In this document: positions 17,615 to 25,953 of the stretch, piece after piece
Layout: each line of letters opens with the position of its first letter
How positions within the stretch are numbered: position 1 is the stretch's first letter
Assembly: GCF_000730565.1 (NCBI RefSeq)
Contig: NZ_BBIQ01000027.1
Span: 1 to 58,417, forward strand
Direction: 5' to 3'
DNA from: Pseudomonas fulva NBRC 16637 = DSM 17717
GTDB taxonomy: Bacteria; Pseudomonadota; Gammaproteobacteria; Pseudomonadales; Pseudomonadaceae
DNA: 58,417 bases
The notes under the pieces: model-generated
What the model was told of the DNA's origin: nothing
What the model saw: only the letters and a program-made list of their open reading frames with translations
The model's database searches: none
Position numbers and translations under genes: made by a program

Positions 17615-17728
17615 GGTAGGAGCGGCCTTGTGCCGCGATGGGTCGCGTAGCGGCCCCGGCGGTATTAGCTTTTACGCCGAAATCTTGGGGCCGCAGTGCG
17701 GCCCATCGCGGCACGAGGCCGCTCCTAC
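17615..17728. repeat. BIME: inverted pair of REP elements
   Basis: GTAGGAGCGGCCTTGTGCCGCGATGGG opens and CCCATCGCGGCACGAGGCCGCTCCTAC closes the element, with GCGGCCCCGG and TTGGGGCCGC inside. It separates the cupin gene from the convergent DUF3509 gene. Confidence 0.85.
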
Positions 17729-17763
17729 CTGGAATGGTCGCTTTTACCTGGAATGGTCGCTTT
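17726..17763. repeat. Two exact tandem copies of a 19-base unit
   Basis: TACCTGGAATGGTCGCTTT occurs at 17726-17744 and again without a gap at 17745-17763. The first copy overlaps the last bases of the BIME. Confidence 0.95.
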
Positions 17764-17778
17764 CGGGCAGTGAAAGAA

Positions 17779-18051
17779 TCAGCGATACGTCGGCAACGCA
17801 AAACGCTGTTGGCTCTGCAGCATCGAAATCACCGGCAGCTCGCTGGCTTGCTCGGCCAGGTCACGGCGGATGGCGCTGATGGCCCAGGACAATTGCTCGG
17901 CGCTGTGCAGTTGGGTGTAGGTCAGTACACGGCGGGTAACCTTGCCGTCGGCCGCACGCAGAGTCAGCAAGATGCCGCCGTCAGGACGTGGTTGAGTCGC
18001 TACTTGGTAAGCAGGGAACACCGAGACGAATTTTTCCTGGATAAGGTTCAT
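17779..18051 (-). CDS. DUF3509 family protein
   Basis: A 90-residue soluble protein beginning MNLIQEKFVSVFPAYQVATQ and containing GGILLTLRAADGKVTRRVLTYTQL, which matches the Pseudomonas-specific DUF3509 family. Function is unknown; such proteins are commonly short, basic and found in several copies per genome. The ATG at 18051 has AGGAG seven bases upstream. A 271-base divergent region separates it from the ankyrin gene. Confidence 0.82.
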   Translation of the reverse strand: MNLIQEKFVSVFPAYQVATQPRPDGGILLTLRAADGKVTRRVLTYTQLHSAEQLSWAISAIRRDLAEQASELPVISMLQSQQRFALPTYR

Positions 18052-18194
18052 GACTACTCCTGACAAGGTGTGTGGCAATCGATGTCTAGATAGATTGCAG
18101 CGACCGTGCCAGAAACAGCGTGTAGAAAAAATCCAATAAAATCAGGGGCTTGGGCTACTTTTGGAGAATGCTTTCCATGCAACCTGCAAGGTCA

Positions 18195-18220
18195 TGCATT
18201 TTGCACAGTGCATTTTGCAC
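18195..18220. promoter_or_regulatory. Two direct copies of TGCATTTTGCAC, 14 bases apart
   Basis: The 12-base motif sits at 18195-18206 and 18209-18220, both followed by RG, in the divergent region between the DUF3509 and ankyrin genes. Each copy is framed by TGCA at both ends. The spacing is close to 1.3 helical turns. This looks like a pair of regulator half-sites, but no regulator can be named. Confidence 0.5.
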
Positions 18221-18322
18221 GGCGAGCCGACCAACACTATGGGCTCGATAGAAACGGAACCTTTGACGCGCAGGAAGGGCCTGACAAACACTTGGGCAAC
18301 GATTTCTACCAGGAGGTTCCTT

Positions 18323-18856
18323 ATGTCCACCCAGACTGCGCCCGCTCAGCCTGCTCAAATGTCTACCGATGAAGCGGCGGCCTTCGCCGCACAAGTATTC
18401 GACAAGGCCCGTCAAGGCGATGCCCCGATGCTGGAGCGCCTGTTGCAAAGCGGTCTGCCGGTGAACCTGCGTAATCACAAGGGCGACACCCTGCTGATGC
18501 TGGCCAGTTACCACGGCCACCATGACGCCGTTCAGGTGCTGCTCAGCCACGGGGCCGATCCGCTGATCGCCAACGACAATGGTCAGTTGCCCATTGCCGG
18601 TGCCGCCTTCAAAGGGGACATGGCCATGATCCGCCTGTTGCTGGAAAACGGTGTACCGGTCGATGCCGCTGCCCAGGATGGACGCACGGCACTGATGTTG
18701 GCCGCCATGTTCAACCGTGTCGAGATCCTCGAGTACCTGCTGGCCCAGGGTGCCAACCCCGCCTTGCAAGATGCCCGTGGTGCCAACGCACTGATGGCAG
18801 CCCAGACCATGGGCGCAGTGGACGCCACCGCACGCCTGCAAGCGCTGGCAGGCTAA
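18323..18856 (+). CDS. Ankyrin repeat protein
   Basis: The 177-residue protein has about four ankyrin repeats from residue 35 to 165, each with the G-[DN]-TLLMLA or GRTALMLAAMF pattern and a following LL..GA. No signal peptide is visible, so it is probably cytoplasmic and acts by protein binding. AGGAGG precedes the ATG. In other pseudomonads a related ankyrin protein accompanies catalase, but no catalase gene is here. The short gene at 18916 follows after 59 bases and may share a transcript. Confidence 0.9.
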   Translation: MSTQTAPAQPAQMSTDEAAAFAAQVFDKARQGDAPMLERLLQSGLPVNLRNHKGDTLLMLASYHGHHDAVQVLLSHGADPLIANDNGQLPIAGAAFKGDMAMIRLLLENGVPVDAAAQDGRTALMLAAMFNRVEILEYLLAQGANPALQDARGANALMAAQTMGAVDATARLQALAG

Positions 18857-18915
18857 CGGGCAGGGGGCGTTTGCGGCTATCCTTGGCGACTTTGCCATCG
18901 CCACAGGCCCCCCTC

Positions 18916-19446
18916 ATGAAAACTCAGCTGCTCGAATTCATCCGCCTCATCGGTGCAGGCTGCCTGCGCGAAGAAGACATCGAGCGCATTGCCGACGAGG
19001 CTGCCCAGGCCTACGCCGACCCCGACGCCTTCCTGGTCGCCAACCCCGACATCAACTACGACGACAGCTTTCCCATCCCACTGGGCGAATGGACAGTGCT
19101 CGGCAGCCTGCCCGATACCGTGGTATTCCAGGCCGACACTTATCAGGAGCTGTTCCAGCAGATCAGCGACTCTTTCGACAAGAGCGTGCCGTTCACGCTC
19201 AAGCCCAAGCAGCTGGCACGCACCGAACCGCTCGTTGCGCTCAACCGCATCCAGGTGCAGATGGGAGCGCTCAACAAGGAAGCCGGTGGCTACGTACTGC
19301 TCGATTTCAGCCAGTTGCTCGATGATGAGTTGCAGATGGTCATGGTGGGCCAGCAGGATCTGGAACGGGTCCAGGCGCTGGCCGCTGAACTCGGCATCAA
19401 GGCCGAGCCAGCCTTGGAGGCCCTGAAAATCGCCCTGCACGCCTGA
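18916..19446 (+). CDS. Conserved hypothetical protein
   Basis: The 176-residue acidic protein has no signal peptide or membrane helix. It begins MKTQLLEFIRLIGAGCL and contains DINYDDSFPIPLGEWTVLGSLPDTVVFQADT in its first half. I do not recognise a family. The ATG at 18916 is preferred over an upstream in-frame start because the upstream codons lie in the ankyrin gene's trailer. Codon use is like its neighbours, and it is probably the second gene of the ankyrin operon. Confidence 0.75.
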   Translation: MKTQLLEFIRLIGAGCLREEDIERIADEAAQAYADPDAFLVANPDINYDDSFPIPLGEWTVLGSLPDTVVFQADTYQELFQQISDSFDKSVPFTLKPKQLARTEPLVALNRIQVQMGALNKEAGGYVLLDFSQLLDDELQMVMVGQQDLERVQALAAELGIKAEPALEALKIALHA

Positions 19447-19477
19447 CCGTTTCGTACACGGCCGCACATCGGCGCTG

Positions 19478-20416
19478 TCAGCCCAGTGCGGTGTCCAGGA
19501 ACATCATCACCGCAAAACCGCCCATCAGGCCGAGCGTGGCTGAGGTCTGGTGGCCGTGACGGTGGGTTTCAGGAATGACCTCGTGGCTGACCACGAAGAT
19601 CATCGCGCCCGCCGCCAGCCCCATGCTGATGGGGTAGGCCACGGCAAAGCCGGTGGAAATGCCCAGGCCGATGATCGCGCCCAAGGGTTCCATCACCCCT
19701 GAACCAATCGCCACCAGTGCGGCCTTCAGGTTGGACAGCCCGGTCGCCCGCAGCGCCAGCGCCACGGCCAGGCCCTCCGGGATGTCCTGGATGGCGATGG
19801 CGGTAGTCAGTGGCAGGCCGATGTTCATGTCACCGTTGGTGAAGCTCACTCCGATGGCCATGCCCTCGGGCAAGTTGTGCAGGGTAATGGCCAGCACGAA
19901 CAGCCAGACCCGGCTGAACCGTTCGGTTTCTGGCCCAACCACGCCGACGCGTTCATGCTCGTGCGGTGTGAAACGGTCAAGGCCCAGCATCAGCAGCACG
20001 CCCAACCCCATGCCGACGACCACGATCAAAGCCGCACCCGGCCCACTGCCGGTGATTTCCCGCGCCGCGTCCAGACCCGGCAGGATCAGCGAAAACGAAC
20101 TGGCCGCCAGCATCATGCCGGCAGCGAACCCCAGCATCACATCCTGGTTACGGCTACTGACATCACGCAAAACCACGGCCAGCACGGCGCCCAGTGCGGT
20201 GGCGCCAAACCCGGACAGGCCACCGAGCGCGGCCAGGTGCAGGTTTTCGGAATGATCGCCGTTGACCGCGTTCCACAGGCTTGCACCCAGCAGGATCACG
20301 ACGGCCACCAGGCTCAGCGCAAGGCCTGCTCCGACCCAGGGGTTGTTGGCTATCTGTTGCCGCCACACGCTGAACGGCGAGGGCGGGGTGGCGCTGTGGC
20401 TGTGGGCAGGTGGCAT
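19478..20416 (-). CDS. ZIP family metal transporter
   Basis: A 312-residue membrane protein with eight predicted helices. The metal-binding helix carries HNLPEGMAIG, and the next carries QDIPEGLAVAL; these two are the family hallmark. A His-containing loop (PHEHERVGVV) precedes them, and the N-terminus has HSHS. It is most like the GufA/ZupT branch that moves zinc or other divalent metals. The start at 20416 has AGAGG in front; an ATG 11 codons upstream is possible. It is divergent from the small PLDc_N gene. Confidence 0.9.
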   Translation of the reverse strand: MPPAHSHSATPPSPFSVWRQQIANNPWVGAGLALSLVAVVILLGASLWNAVNGDHSENLHLAALGGLSGFGATALGAVLAVVLRDVSSRNQDVMLGFAAGMMLAASSFSLILPGLDAAREITGSGPGAALIVVVGMGLGVLLMLGLDRFTPHEHERVGVVGPETERFSRVWLFVLAITLHNLPEGMAIGVSFTNGDMNIGLPLTTAIAIQDIPEGLAVALALRATGLSNLKAALVAIGSGVMEPLGAIIGLGISTGFAVAYPISMGLAAGAMIFVVSHEVIPETHRHGHQTSATLGLMGGFAVMMFLDTALG

Positions 20417-20546
20417 GCAGAACCTCTGATCGAAATGACGATGCATCATAGGCAGTGACCTGCTGGCCAGGCCAAGGATTCCCTTCTATTGAACCGATAG
20501 GGGGCTATGCTATGCAGCAATACACTCATCAACTGGAGTACGCGGT

Positions 20547-20738
20547 ATGGGATCGATGTTCAACAGCCTGGTAGGTCTGATCATTCTTGCCCTGGATATC
20601 TGGGCCATCATCAACGTCTACAAGAGCGACCGCGAAGTGGGCGTAAAAGTGTTGTGGATTCTCCTGATTGCCCTGCTGCCAGTCGTGGGGCTGGTGATCT
20701 GGGCCATCGCCGGGCCGCGCGGCTCGGGCCGGCTTTGA
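20547..20738 (+). CDS. Small membrane protein with PLDc_N domain
   Basis: A 63-residue protein made of two membrane helices (about 7-25 and 33-55) joined by NVYKSDREVGVK. The form matches the phospholipase D N-terminal transmembrane module (PLDc_N), here found alone without a nuclease domain. GGAG lies nine bases before the ATG. Function is unknown. The LTA-synthase-like gene follows after 150 bases. Confidence 0.8.
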   Translation: MGSMFNSLVGLIILALDIWAIINVYKSDREVGVKVLWILLIALLPVVGLVIWAIAGPRGSGRL

Positions 20739-20891
20739 AGTCAGCACAACTACACCCCTGGCGCCACAGGCGCATCCAGGCCGTGACAAAATTTTCACAA
20801 TGAATTAAACAGAATCCGCACCCGCACAATGCCGCGCTGGTCTTGCGCCAGCGCCTTCTTCGCAAACCGCATTTCTAGGACCTTCCTGTTC

Positions 20892-22949
20892 ATGGCCAAC
20901 CCGGACGCCTTGAAGCAACGGCGCGCGCGAGCGCCGTTCTCGCCGACCCTCAAATCCCACCTGGCCTATACGCTGCTCAGCGCGCTGGTCATCATGCTGA
21001 TGCTCAGCCTCGTGCGCCTGGCACTGCTGGTCTACAACAGCGACATGATTGGCGACACGCCAGCGGCCACGGTCGCCGAAGGGTTCGTCAACGGCCTGCG
21101 CTTCGACCTTCGGGTGGTGGTGTACATCAGCATACCGCTGCTGCTGGCACTGCTGAGCCCCTGGGCCATGGCCCGCCGGGGTGTGTTCCGGTTCTGGCTG
21201 ACGCTCACCGCCAGCGTGGTGATGTTCCTGGGCCTGATGGAGCTGGACTTCTATCGCGAGTTCCACCAGCGTCTGAACGGCCTGGTGTTCCAGTACATCA
21301 AGGAAGACCCCAAAACCGTCATGAGCATGCTCTGGTACGGCTTCCCAGTGGTGCGCTACCTGCTGGCCTGGGTGTTCGGAACCTGGCTGCTCAGCCTGCT
21401 GTTCAAGGGTGTGGACCGGCTGACCCGCGGGATTGGGACCCAGCCGGTGGCTGCCTGGTATTACCGCCTGGCAGTGTTCATGGTGATCCTGCTGGTGGCC
21501 GTGATCGCCGCCCGTGGCACCCTGCGTCAGGGCCCGCCCATGCGCTGGGGTGACGCGTTCACCACCGACTCGAACTTCGTCAACCAGTTGGGCCTCAACG
21601 GCACCCTGACCCTGATCGACGCCGCCAAGAGCCGCTTTGGCGAGGACCGCGCCAACATCTGGAAGCCGGTGCTGGAGCAGAATCTGGCGACCCAGACCGT
21701 ACGCCAGCAGCTGCTGACCCCCCATGACACCCTGGTCGATGCCGACGAAGCTGCCGTGCGCCGCGATTTCGTGCCGCCAGCCGAGGGCACCCTGCCCATC
21801 AAGAACGTGGTGGTGATCCTGATGGAGAGCTTCGCGGGCCATTCGGTCGGCGCGCTGGGCAGCCCCAACAACATCACCCCTTACTTCGACAAGCTGGCCA
21901 AGGAAGGGCTGTTGTTCGACCGTTTCTTCTCCAACGGCACCCACACGCACCAGGGCATGTTCGCCACCATGGCGTGCTTCCCCAACCTGCCAGGCTTCGA
22001 GTACCTGATGCAGACCCCGGAGGGCGGTCACAAGCTGTCCGGGCTGCCAGCCTTGCTCAGCGCCCGTGACTACGACGACGTGTACGTCTACAACGGCGAT
22101 TTCGCCTGGGACAACCAGTCCGGCTTCTTCGGCAACCAGGGCATGACCACCTTCATCGGCCGGCAGGACTTCGTCGACCCGGTGTTCTCTGACCCGACGT
22201 GGGGCGTGTCCGACCAGGACATGTTCGACCGCGGCAATCAGGAACTGGCCAAGCACGATGGTAAAAAGCCGATCTATGCCTTGCTCCAGACCCTGTCCAA
22301 CCACACGCCGTACGCCCTGCCCAAGGACCTGCCGGTAGAGAAGGTGACCGGGCAAGGCCGCCTGGACGAACACCTGACGGCCATGCGCTACTCGGACTGG
22401 GCCCTGGGCCAGTTCTTCGAGAAGGCGCGCAAGGAGCCTTACTTCAAGGACACCCTGTTCGTGATTGTGGGTGACCATGGTTTCGGCAACCATCAACAGG
22501 TCACCGAACTGGACCTGGGACGGTTCAACGTACCGCTGCTGCTGATCGCTCCAGGCATCCAGGAGAAGTTCGGGGCGGTCAACCACACCGTGGGCACCCA
22601 GGTCGATATCGTACCGACCATCATGGGTCGCCTGGGCGGCCAGACGCGCCATCAGTGCTGGGGGCGCGACTTGCTCAACCTGCCTGAGGGCGACCCAGGC
22701 ATCGGCATGATCAAGCCTTCGGGCAGCGAGCAGATCGTGGGCCTGGTGCAGGGCGACCGTATCCTGATCGAGTCCAAGGACATGACCCCGCGCCTGTACC
22801 GCTATCAGTTGGGTCGCGAGTTCAAGGCCGAGCTCATCGAAAGCCCGGACCAGCCGCAGTTGCTCAAGCAGCTCGAAGCCTATATTCAGACGGCCACCAA
22901 GAGCTTGCTGGACAACACGGCAGGGGTAGTGCACGGCACGCCGAAGTAA
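20892..22949 (+). CDS. LTA synthase family sulfatase-fold protein
   Basis: A 685-residue inner-membrane enzyme. Five helices lie in the first 210 residues. The rest is a periplasmic alkaline-phosphatase/sulfatase domain with the metal motif VVVILMESFAGHS, the nucleophile Thr in SNGTHTHQG near residue 350, and VIVGDHGFGNH near 533. Relatives transfer glycerol phosphate or phosphoethanolamine to envelope glycans or lipids. In Gram-negative bacteria the likely targets are periplasmic glucans or lipid A, but the acceptor here is unknown. The ATG at 20892 was chosen from the family N-terminus. A strong hairpin follows. Confidence 0.9.
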   Translation: MANPDALKQRRARAPFSPTLKSHLAYTLLSALVIMLMLSLVRLALLVYNSDMIGDTPAATVAEGFVNGLRFDLRVVVYISIPLLLALLSPWAMARRGVFRFWLTLTASVVMFLGLMELDFYREFHQRLNGLVFQYIKEDPKTVMSMLWYGFPVVRYLLAWVFGTWLLSLLFKGVDRLTRGIGTQPVAAWYYRLAVFMVILLVAVIAARGTLRQGPPMRWGDAFTTDSNFVNQLGLNGTLTLIDAAKSRFGEDRANIWKPVLEQNLATQTVRQQLLTPHDTLVDADEAAVRRDFVPPAEGTLPIKNVVVILMESFAGHSVGALGSPNNITPYFDKLAKEGLLFDRFFSNGTHTHQGMFATMACFPNLPGFEYLMQTPEGGHKLSGLPALLSARDYDDVYVYNGDFAWDNQSGFFGNQGMTTFIGRQDFVDPVFSDPTWGVSDQDMFDRGNQELAKHDGKKPIYALLQTLSNHTPYALPKDLPVEKVTGQGRLDEHLTAMRYSDWALGQFFEKARKEPYFKDTLFVIVGDHGFGNHQQVTELDLGRFNVPLLLIAPGIQEKFGAVNHTVGTQVDIVPTIMGRLGGQTRHQCWGRDLLNLPEGDPGIGMIKPSGSEQIVGLVQGDRILIESKDMTPRLYRYQLGREFKAELIESPDQPQLLKQLEAYIQTATKSLLDNTAGVVHGTPK

Positions 22950-22961
22950 CCGTGTCCACAT

Positions 22962-22999
22962 CCCCGACCAGGGCCGCTCCCGGGCGGCCCTGGTCGGGG
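22962..22999 (+). terminator. Strong hairpin terminator after the LTA-synthase-like gene
   Basis: CCCCGACCAGGGCCGC and its exact complement form a 16-bp stem with a TCCCGG loop, 12 bases past the stop. GTGTTCAACTTTCT follows, a weak T-rich tail. Confidence 0.85.
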
Positions 23000-23087
23000 G
23001 TGTTCAACTTTCTGAACATTCCCCAAGGGCCAAGGTCAGTTATTCAGGCATCGCGTAAGGTGTCGTTTGATTGAGAGGGCTCGTTCG

Positions 23088-23324
23088 ATGAAAGAGTGGG
23101 AAGTCATCTTTGCCGACCAGAAAGGCGCACCGACCTCGATCGTGCTGCAGGCAGAACATCGCCCCAGCGAGGAAGACGCCGCCCGTGCCATCCGCACGCG
23201 GTTGTTCCCGGTCATGGATGAGCTGGACCTCAACGATTTTCAGGATCGCGCGGTTTCCCCCACGGCGCGCTGGCTGAAAGAACACAGCGGCGTCACCATC
23301 ACCAGCATTGAAGAGGCGCCCTGA
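23088..23324 (+). CDS. Conserved hypothetical protein, 78 residues
   Basis: A small soluble protein starting MKEWEVIFADQKGAPTSIVL, with a mixed alpha/beta pattern and no membrane helix. I do not recognise a family. GAGAGG precedes the ATG at about the right distance. It lies between a strong terminator and rraB and may be transcribed with rraB, 173 bases downstream. Confidence 0.7.
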   Translation: MKEWEVIFADQKGAPTSIVLQAEHRPSEEDAARAIRTRLFPVMDELDLNDFQDRAVSPTARWLKEHSGVTITSIEEAP

Positions 23325-23497
23325 TTCACGGTTTGCGTAGCGTCCGCCTGGGCACTACGCTGCATGAAGGTGCCCGCCGGCTGCGCAGGCGGCACCGTTC
23401 CCACCCGCGTCTTGTATCAGCTCGAACTGCCCGACGATTTGGGGCAGGTGCCCGTGCACGGAAAGTCTATCCACTGCGTTATTCAGGAGGACGATTC

Positions 23498-23830
23498 ATG
23501 AGCAGCCAACACGACGATATCAGCAGCAACGTCCTGCGCCAGATGAAGGCAGGCGGTTTCGATTTCACCCAGATTCACCCTATCGAGTTCTATGCCGTTT
23601 TCCCGGATGAAGCCGCTGCGCGTCGCGCAGCCGGGGAGTTTCGTGGCGAATCGCTCAACGCTCAGGTGACCGAGCTCGATGACGGTGCCTGGCACCTGGA
23701 ACTCAGTAAAATCATGTTCGCCACCCACGGTGGCATTGGCGATTTCGAGGAGGCCTTCGAGCAGGTTGTCACGCCTTATGGCGGCGAAGTGGAGGGGTGG
23801 GGGGTCAAGCACGAGCGCCTCACGGCCTAG
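23498..23830 (+). CDS. rraB: Ribonuclease E inhibitor RraB family
   Basis: A 110-residue acidic protein with the RraB pattern: an N-terminal helix (DDISSNVLRQMKAGGFDF), then HPIEFYAVFPDEAAARRAAGEF and the late YGGEVEGWGVK. RraB binds the C-terminal scaffold of RNase E and changes degradosome composition in E. coli; a similar role here is inferred. The open frame starts far upstream, but CAGGAGGACGATTC before the ATG at 23498 fixes the start. Confidence 0.85.
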   Translation: MSSQHDDISSNVLRQMKAGGFDFTQIHPIEFYAVFPDEAAARRAAGEFRGESLNAQVTELDDGAWHLELSKIMFATHGGIGDFEEAFEQVVTPYGGEVEGWGVKHERLTA

Positions 23831-23860
23831 GCCATTGGGCCGTCCTGCGGCCCAATTTTC

Positions 23861-24661
23861 TCAGGATTTGCGCGTGGCCATGTGCCGCAGATACGCCAGC
23901 AGCGCATCGAGTTCCTTATCACTCAGCACACTTGGGGCAAAGCCCGGCATTTTCGCCTGGGGCCATTGCCGCAAGCTTTGCGGGTCCCGAATCAGCCTGC
24001 GCAGGTAACCTGGCTGGAAGTATTCGGTCGGGTTATGCGGCACGTTCAGATCAGGCCCTACCTGAGCATCCCCTGCACCGTTAAGGCGATGGCAGGCCAG
24101 GCAGTTTTGCTGGAACAGTGCAAAGCCTTGTCGCACGGGACTGCCGCTGGGCAGCTTCGGGTCCGGCAGCAACGCCGGAAACCGCTGCTCGACAGGCGCC
24201 AGCTTACGGATCGTGGAAATCTGAAAGGGCCATTGTTCGGGGCGAATGCCGCTTGCTTGCGGCGCGGTCCACACCAGGTAGAACGGCCCTGCACTCGGTT
24301 TGCCCTTGCTTAGGGGCGGCCATGGGTCGCCCGGGTCTTCGACGGCTAGCCAGGCCTGCGCCGGGCCGGATTGAAGCAAAGGGCCAGCGGGCATTTCTGC
24401 CGCAAAGCCATCGGCTGCAATGGCCTGCAGATGGTCTTCTGGCCCCACACCGTCCAGCAGCACCGCCAGGGGTACTGCGCGATAGCGCATGGGGCGCTTA
24501 TAGGAAACGTCCTCGCTGATATCTACCGCTTTGGCCTGGGAATGCGCGAGCAGCTGTTCGCTGTTCCACTGTGTTTGGCCAGTGCCCAGTTCAAGGTGCA
24601 GTTGGGCCGCCGACAGCGGCAGGCATGACAGCAGGGCTGCCAAGGCAATGCATGGGCGCAT
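23861..24661 (-). CDS. Periplasmic c-type cytochrome
   Basis: A 266-residue protein with a signal peptide (cleavage near LSAA-Q). An N-terminal region of about 160 residues contains YKRPMRYRAVPLAVLLDGV, which resembles the molybdopterin-oxidoreductase accessory fold. A C-terminal cytochrome c domain follows, with CLACH heme attachment near residue 190 and KMPGF as the likely axial methionine. It should be an electron carrier in the periplasm, but its partner is not in the window. A possible 31-residue membrane peptide is encoded just upstream on the same strand. Confidence 0.87.
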   Translation of the reverse strand: MRPCIALAALLSCLPLSAAQLHLELGTGQTQWNSEQLLAHSQAKAVDISEDVSYKRPMRYRAVPLAVLLDGVGPEDHLQAIAADGFAAEMPAGPLLQSGPAQAWLAVEDPGDPWPPLSKGKPSAGPFYLVWTAPQASGIRPEQWPFQISTIRKLAPVEQRFPALLPDPKLPSGSPVRQGFALFQQNCLACHRLNGAGDAQVGPDLNVPHNPTEYFQPGYLRRLIRDPQSLRQWPQAKMPGFAPSVLSDKELDALLAYLRHMATRKS

Positions 24662-24727
24662 GGGATACTCCGGCCATCAGGGGCCAGCAGGTTACCGCTA
24701 TGCAGCCTGCTCCCGCCACCACTGGCC

Positions 24728-24823
24728 TTAACCGAACACCCGTGTCAGGTTCGGCAGTATCAGCAACAGCGTGGTCGCGAAAAGAATGAGCCCAGCTTGG
24801 CGAAGTTTCGATTGTCTGAACAT
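24728..24823 (-). CDS. Candidate 31-residue single-helix membrane peptide
   Basis: The frame reads MFRQSKLRQAG, then a hydrophobic helix (LILFATTLLLILP), then NLTRVFG and TAA. Positive charges at the N-terminus and one helix are the usual form of small bacterial membrane proteins. AAGAAGG lies eight bases before the ATG. It ends 66 bases before the cytochrome gene on the same strand, so the two may be cotranscribed. The frame is short, so chance cannot be excluded. Conservation across strains would decide. Confidence 0.5.
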   Translation of the reverse strand: MFRQSKLRQAGLILFATTLLLILPNLTRVFG

Positions 24824-25188
24824 GGCGGACCGCCTTCTTGTTGTTATTCCTCAATACCCGTTGGCTTCCTTGTCACACGTCGGGTCGATCGCAATGGCCC
24901 CTACCGGCACCTGTACCGCTTGCCTCATGAATGTGGACATACCTGCAACATTAGGGTGTACACGATTCAGGCTTGAGAACCCTTTGTTCTAACTACCAAC
25001 GCCTATAAAGCATTTCGATTTAAAGCATCAAGCCATCGCGCTGATAGGCTTCAGCTAGACAGGCTCGCTGTTTTTGTACTGCCTCTACCCTGCGTGCACC
25101 GTTCGTCTGCGCGACCCTCTTGCTTGTACGTGCCTTTCGCGTCACGCTCTATAGCTGTTTTCCATCCATGTCGTTCAGGACTATCCCT
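24824..25188. other. Gene-free, relatively AT-rich divergent region
   Basis: About 365 bases between the start of the 31-residue peptide and the amidotransferase gene contain no convincing ORF. GGTGTACACG around 24955 includes the palindrome GTGTACAC. AAAGCAT occurs twice, about 15 bases apart, near 25007-25028. The lower GC suggests promoters in both directions, but no clear -35/-10 pair stands out. Confidence 0.4.
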
Positions 25189-25920
25189 ATGTCGTTACGC
25201 ATCTGCATCCTTGAAACCGATGTTCTGCGACCGGAATTGACGGCGCAGTACGAAGGCTACGGCAGGATGTTCGAGCAGCTCTTCGCCCGTCAGCCGATCA
25301 CAGCACAGTTCAGCGTCTATAACGTCATGAACGGTGAATATCCGGCAGAGGATCTCAAGTTCGATGCTTACCTTGTGACGGGCAGCAAAGCCGATTCGTT
25401 CGGTTCCGATCCTTGGATCCAGACGCTCAAGGCTTACCTGCTCAAGCTGTATGACCAGGGTGAGAAGCTGCTGGGCGTGTGTTTCGGTCACCAGTTGTTG
25501 GCACTGACCCTGGGTGGCAAGGCGGAGCGGGCCGAGCAGGGCTGGGGCGTCGGCGTGCACCGTTATTCGCTGTCTGCACGGGCACCCTGGATGCAACCTC
25601 AGGTGTCTGAGCTGACCTTGCTGATCAGTCACCAGGACCAGGTGACCGAATTGCCCAAAGGCGCCACGGTCATCGCATCCAGTGATTTCTGCCCCAATGC
25701 GGCGTATTGCATCGGCGATCAGGTGCTGTGTTTCCAAGGTCACCCAGAGTTCGTGCATGACTACTCCCGGGCCCTGCTCGACGCTCGACAGGCGCATCTG
25801 GGCGATGAGGTCTACCACAAGGCCGTCGCCAGCCTCGCCACTGAACATCAAGGTGACGTGGTAGGCGAGTGGATGTTGCGTTTCATCCAGCAACCGGCCA
25901 GCAAGCACAACGCGGCCTGA
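25189..25920 (+). CDS. Class I glutamine amidotransferase
   Basis: A 243-residue stand-alone GATase. The nucleophile elbow is GVCFGHQLL (Cys near 98) and the His is in CFQGHPEF near 185, followed by the Glu two residues later. GATases of this group hydrolyse gamma-glutamyl amides or transfer ammonia; PuuD-like and GMP-synthase-like relatives exist and the substrate is unclear. The ATG at 25189 gives MSLRICILETDVL, the family N-terminus, with CAGGA upstream. The in-frame upstream extension looks non-coding. Confidence 0.9.
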   Translation: MSLRICILETDVLRPELTAQYEGYGRMFEQLFARQPITAQFSVYNVMNGEYPAEDLKFDAYLVTGSKADSFGSDPWIQTLKAYLLKLYDQGEKLLGVCFGHQLLALTLGGKAERAEQGWGVGVHRYSLSARAPWMQPQVSELTLLISHQDQVTELPKGATVIASSDFCPNAAYCIGDQVLCFQGHPEFVHDYSRALLDARQAHLGDEVYHKAVASLATEHQGDVVGEWMLRFIQQPASKHNAA

Positions 25921-25953
25921 CAGGGCAGGGGGCGCCGGGTGCCCCTTGCTTTG

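Noticed and set aside
20805..22961. 718-codon minus-strand ORF opposite the LTA-synthase-like gene
   Set aside because: An antisense shadow caused by high GC at third positions; rich in Gln/Val/His/Arg with no domain.
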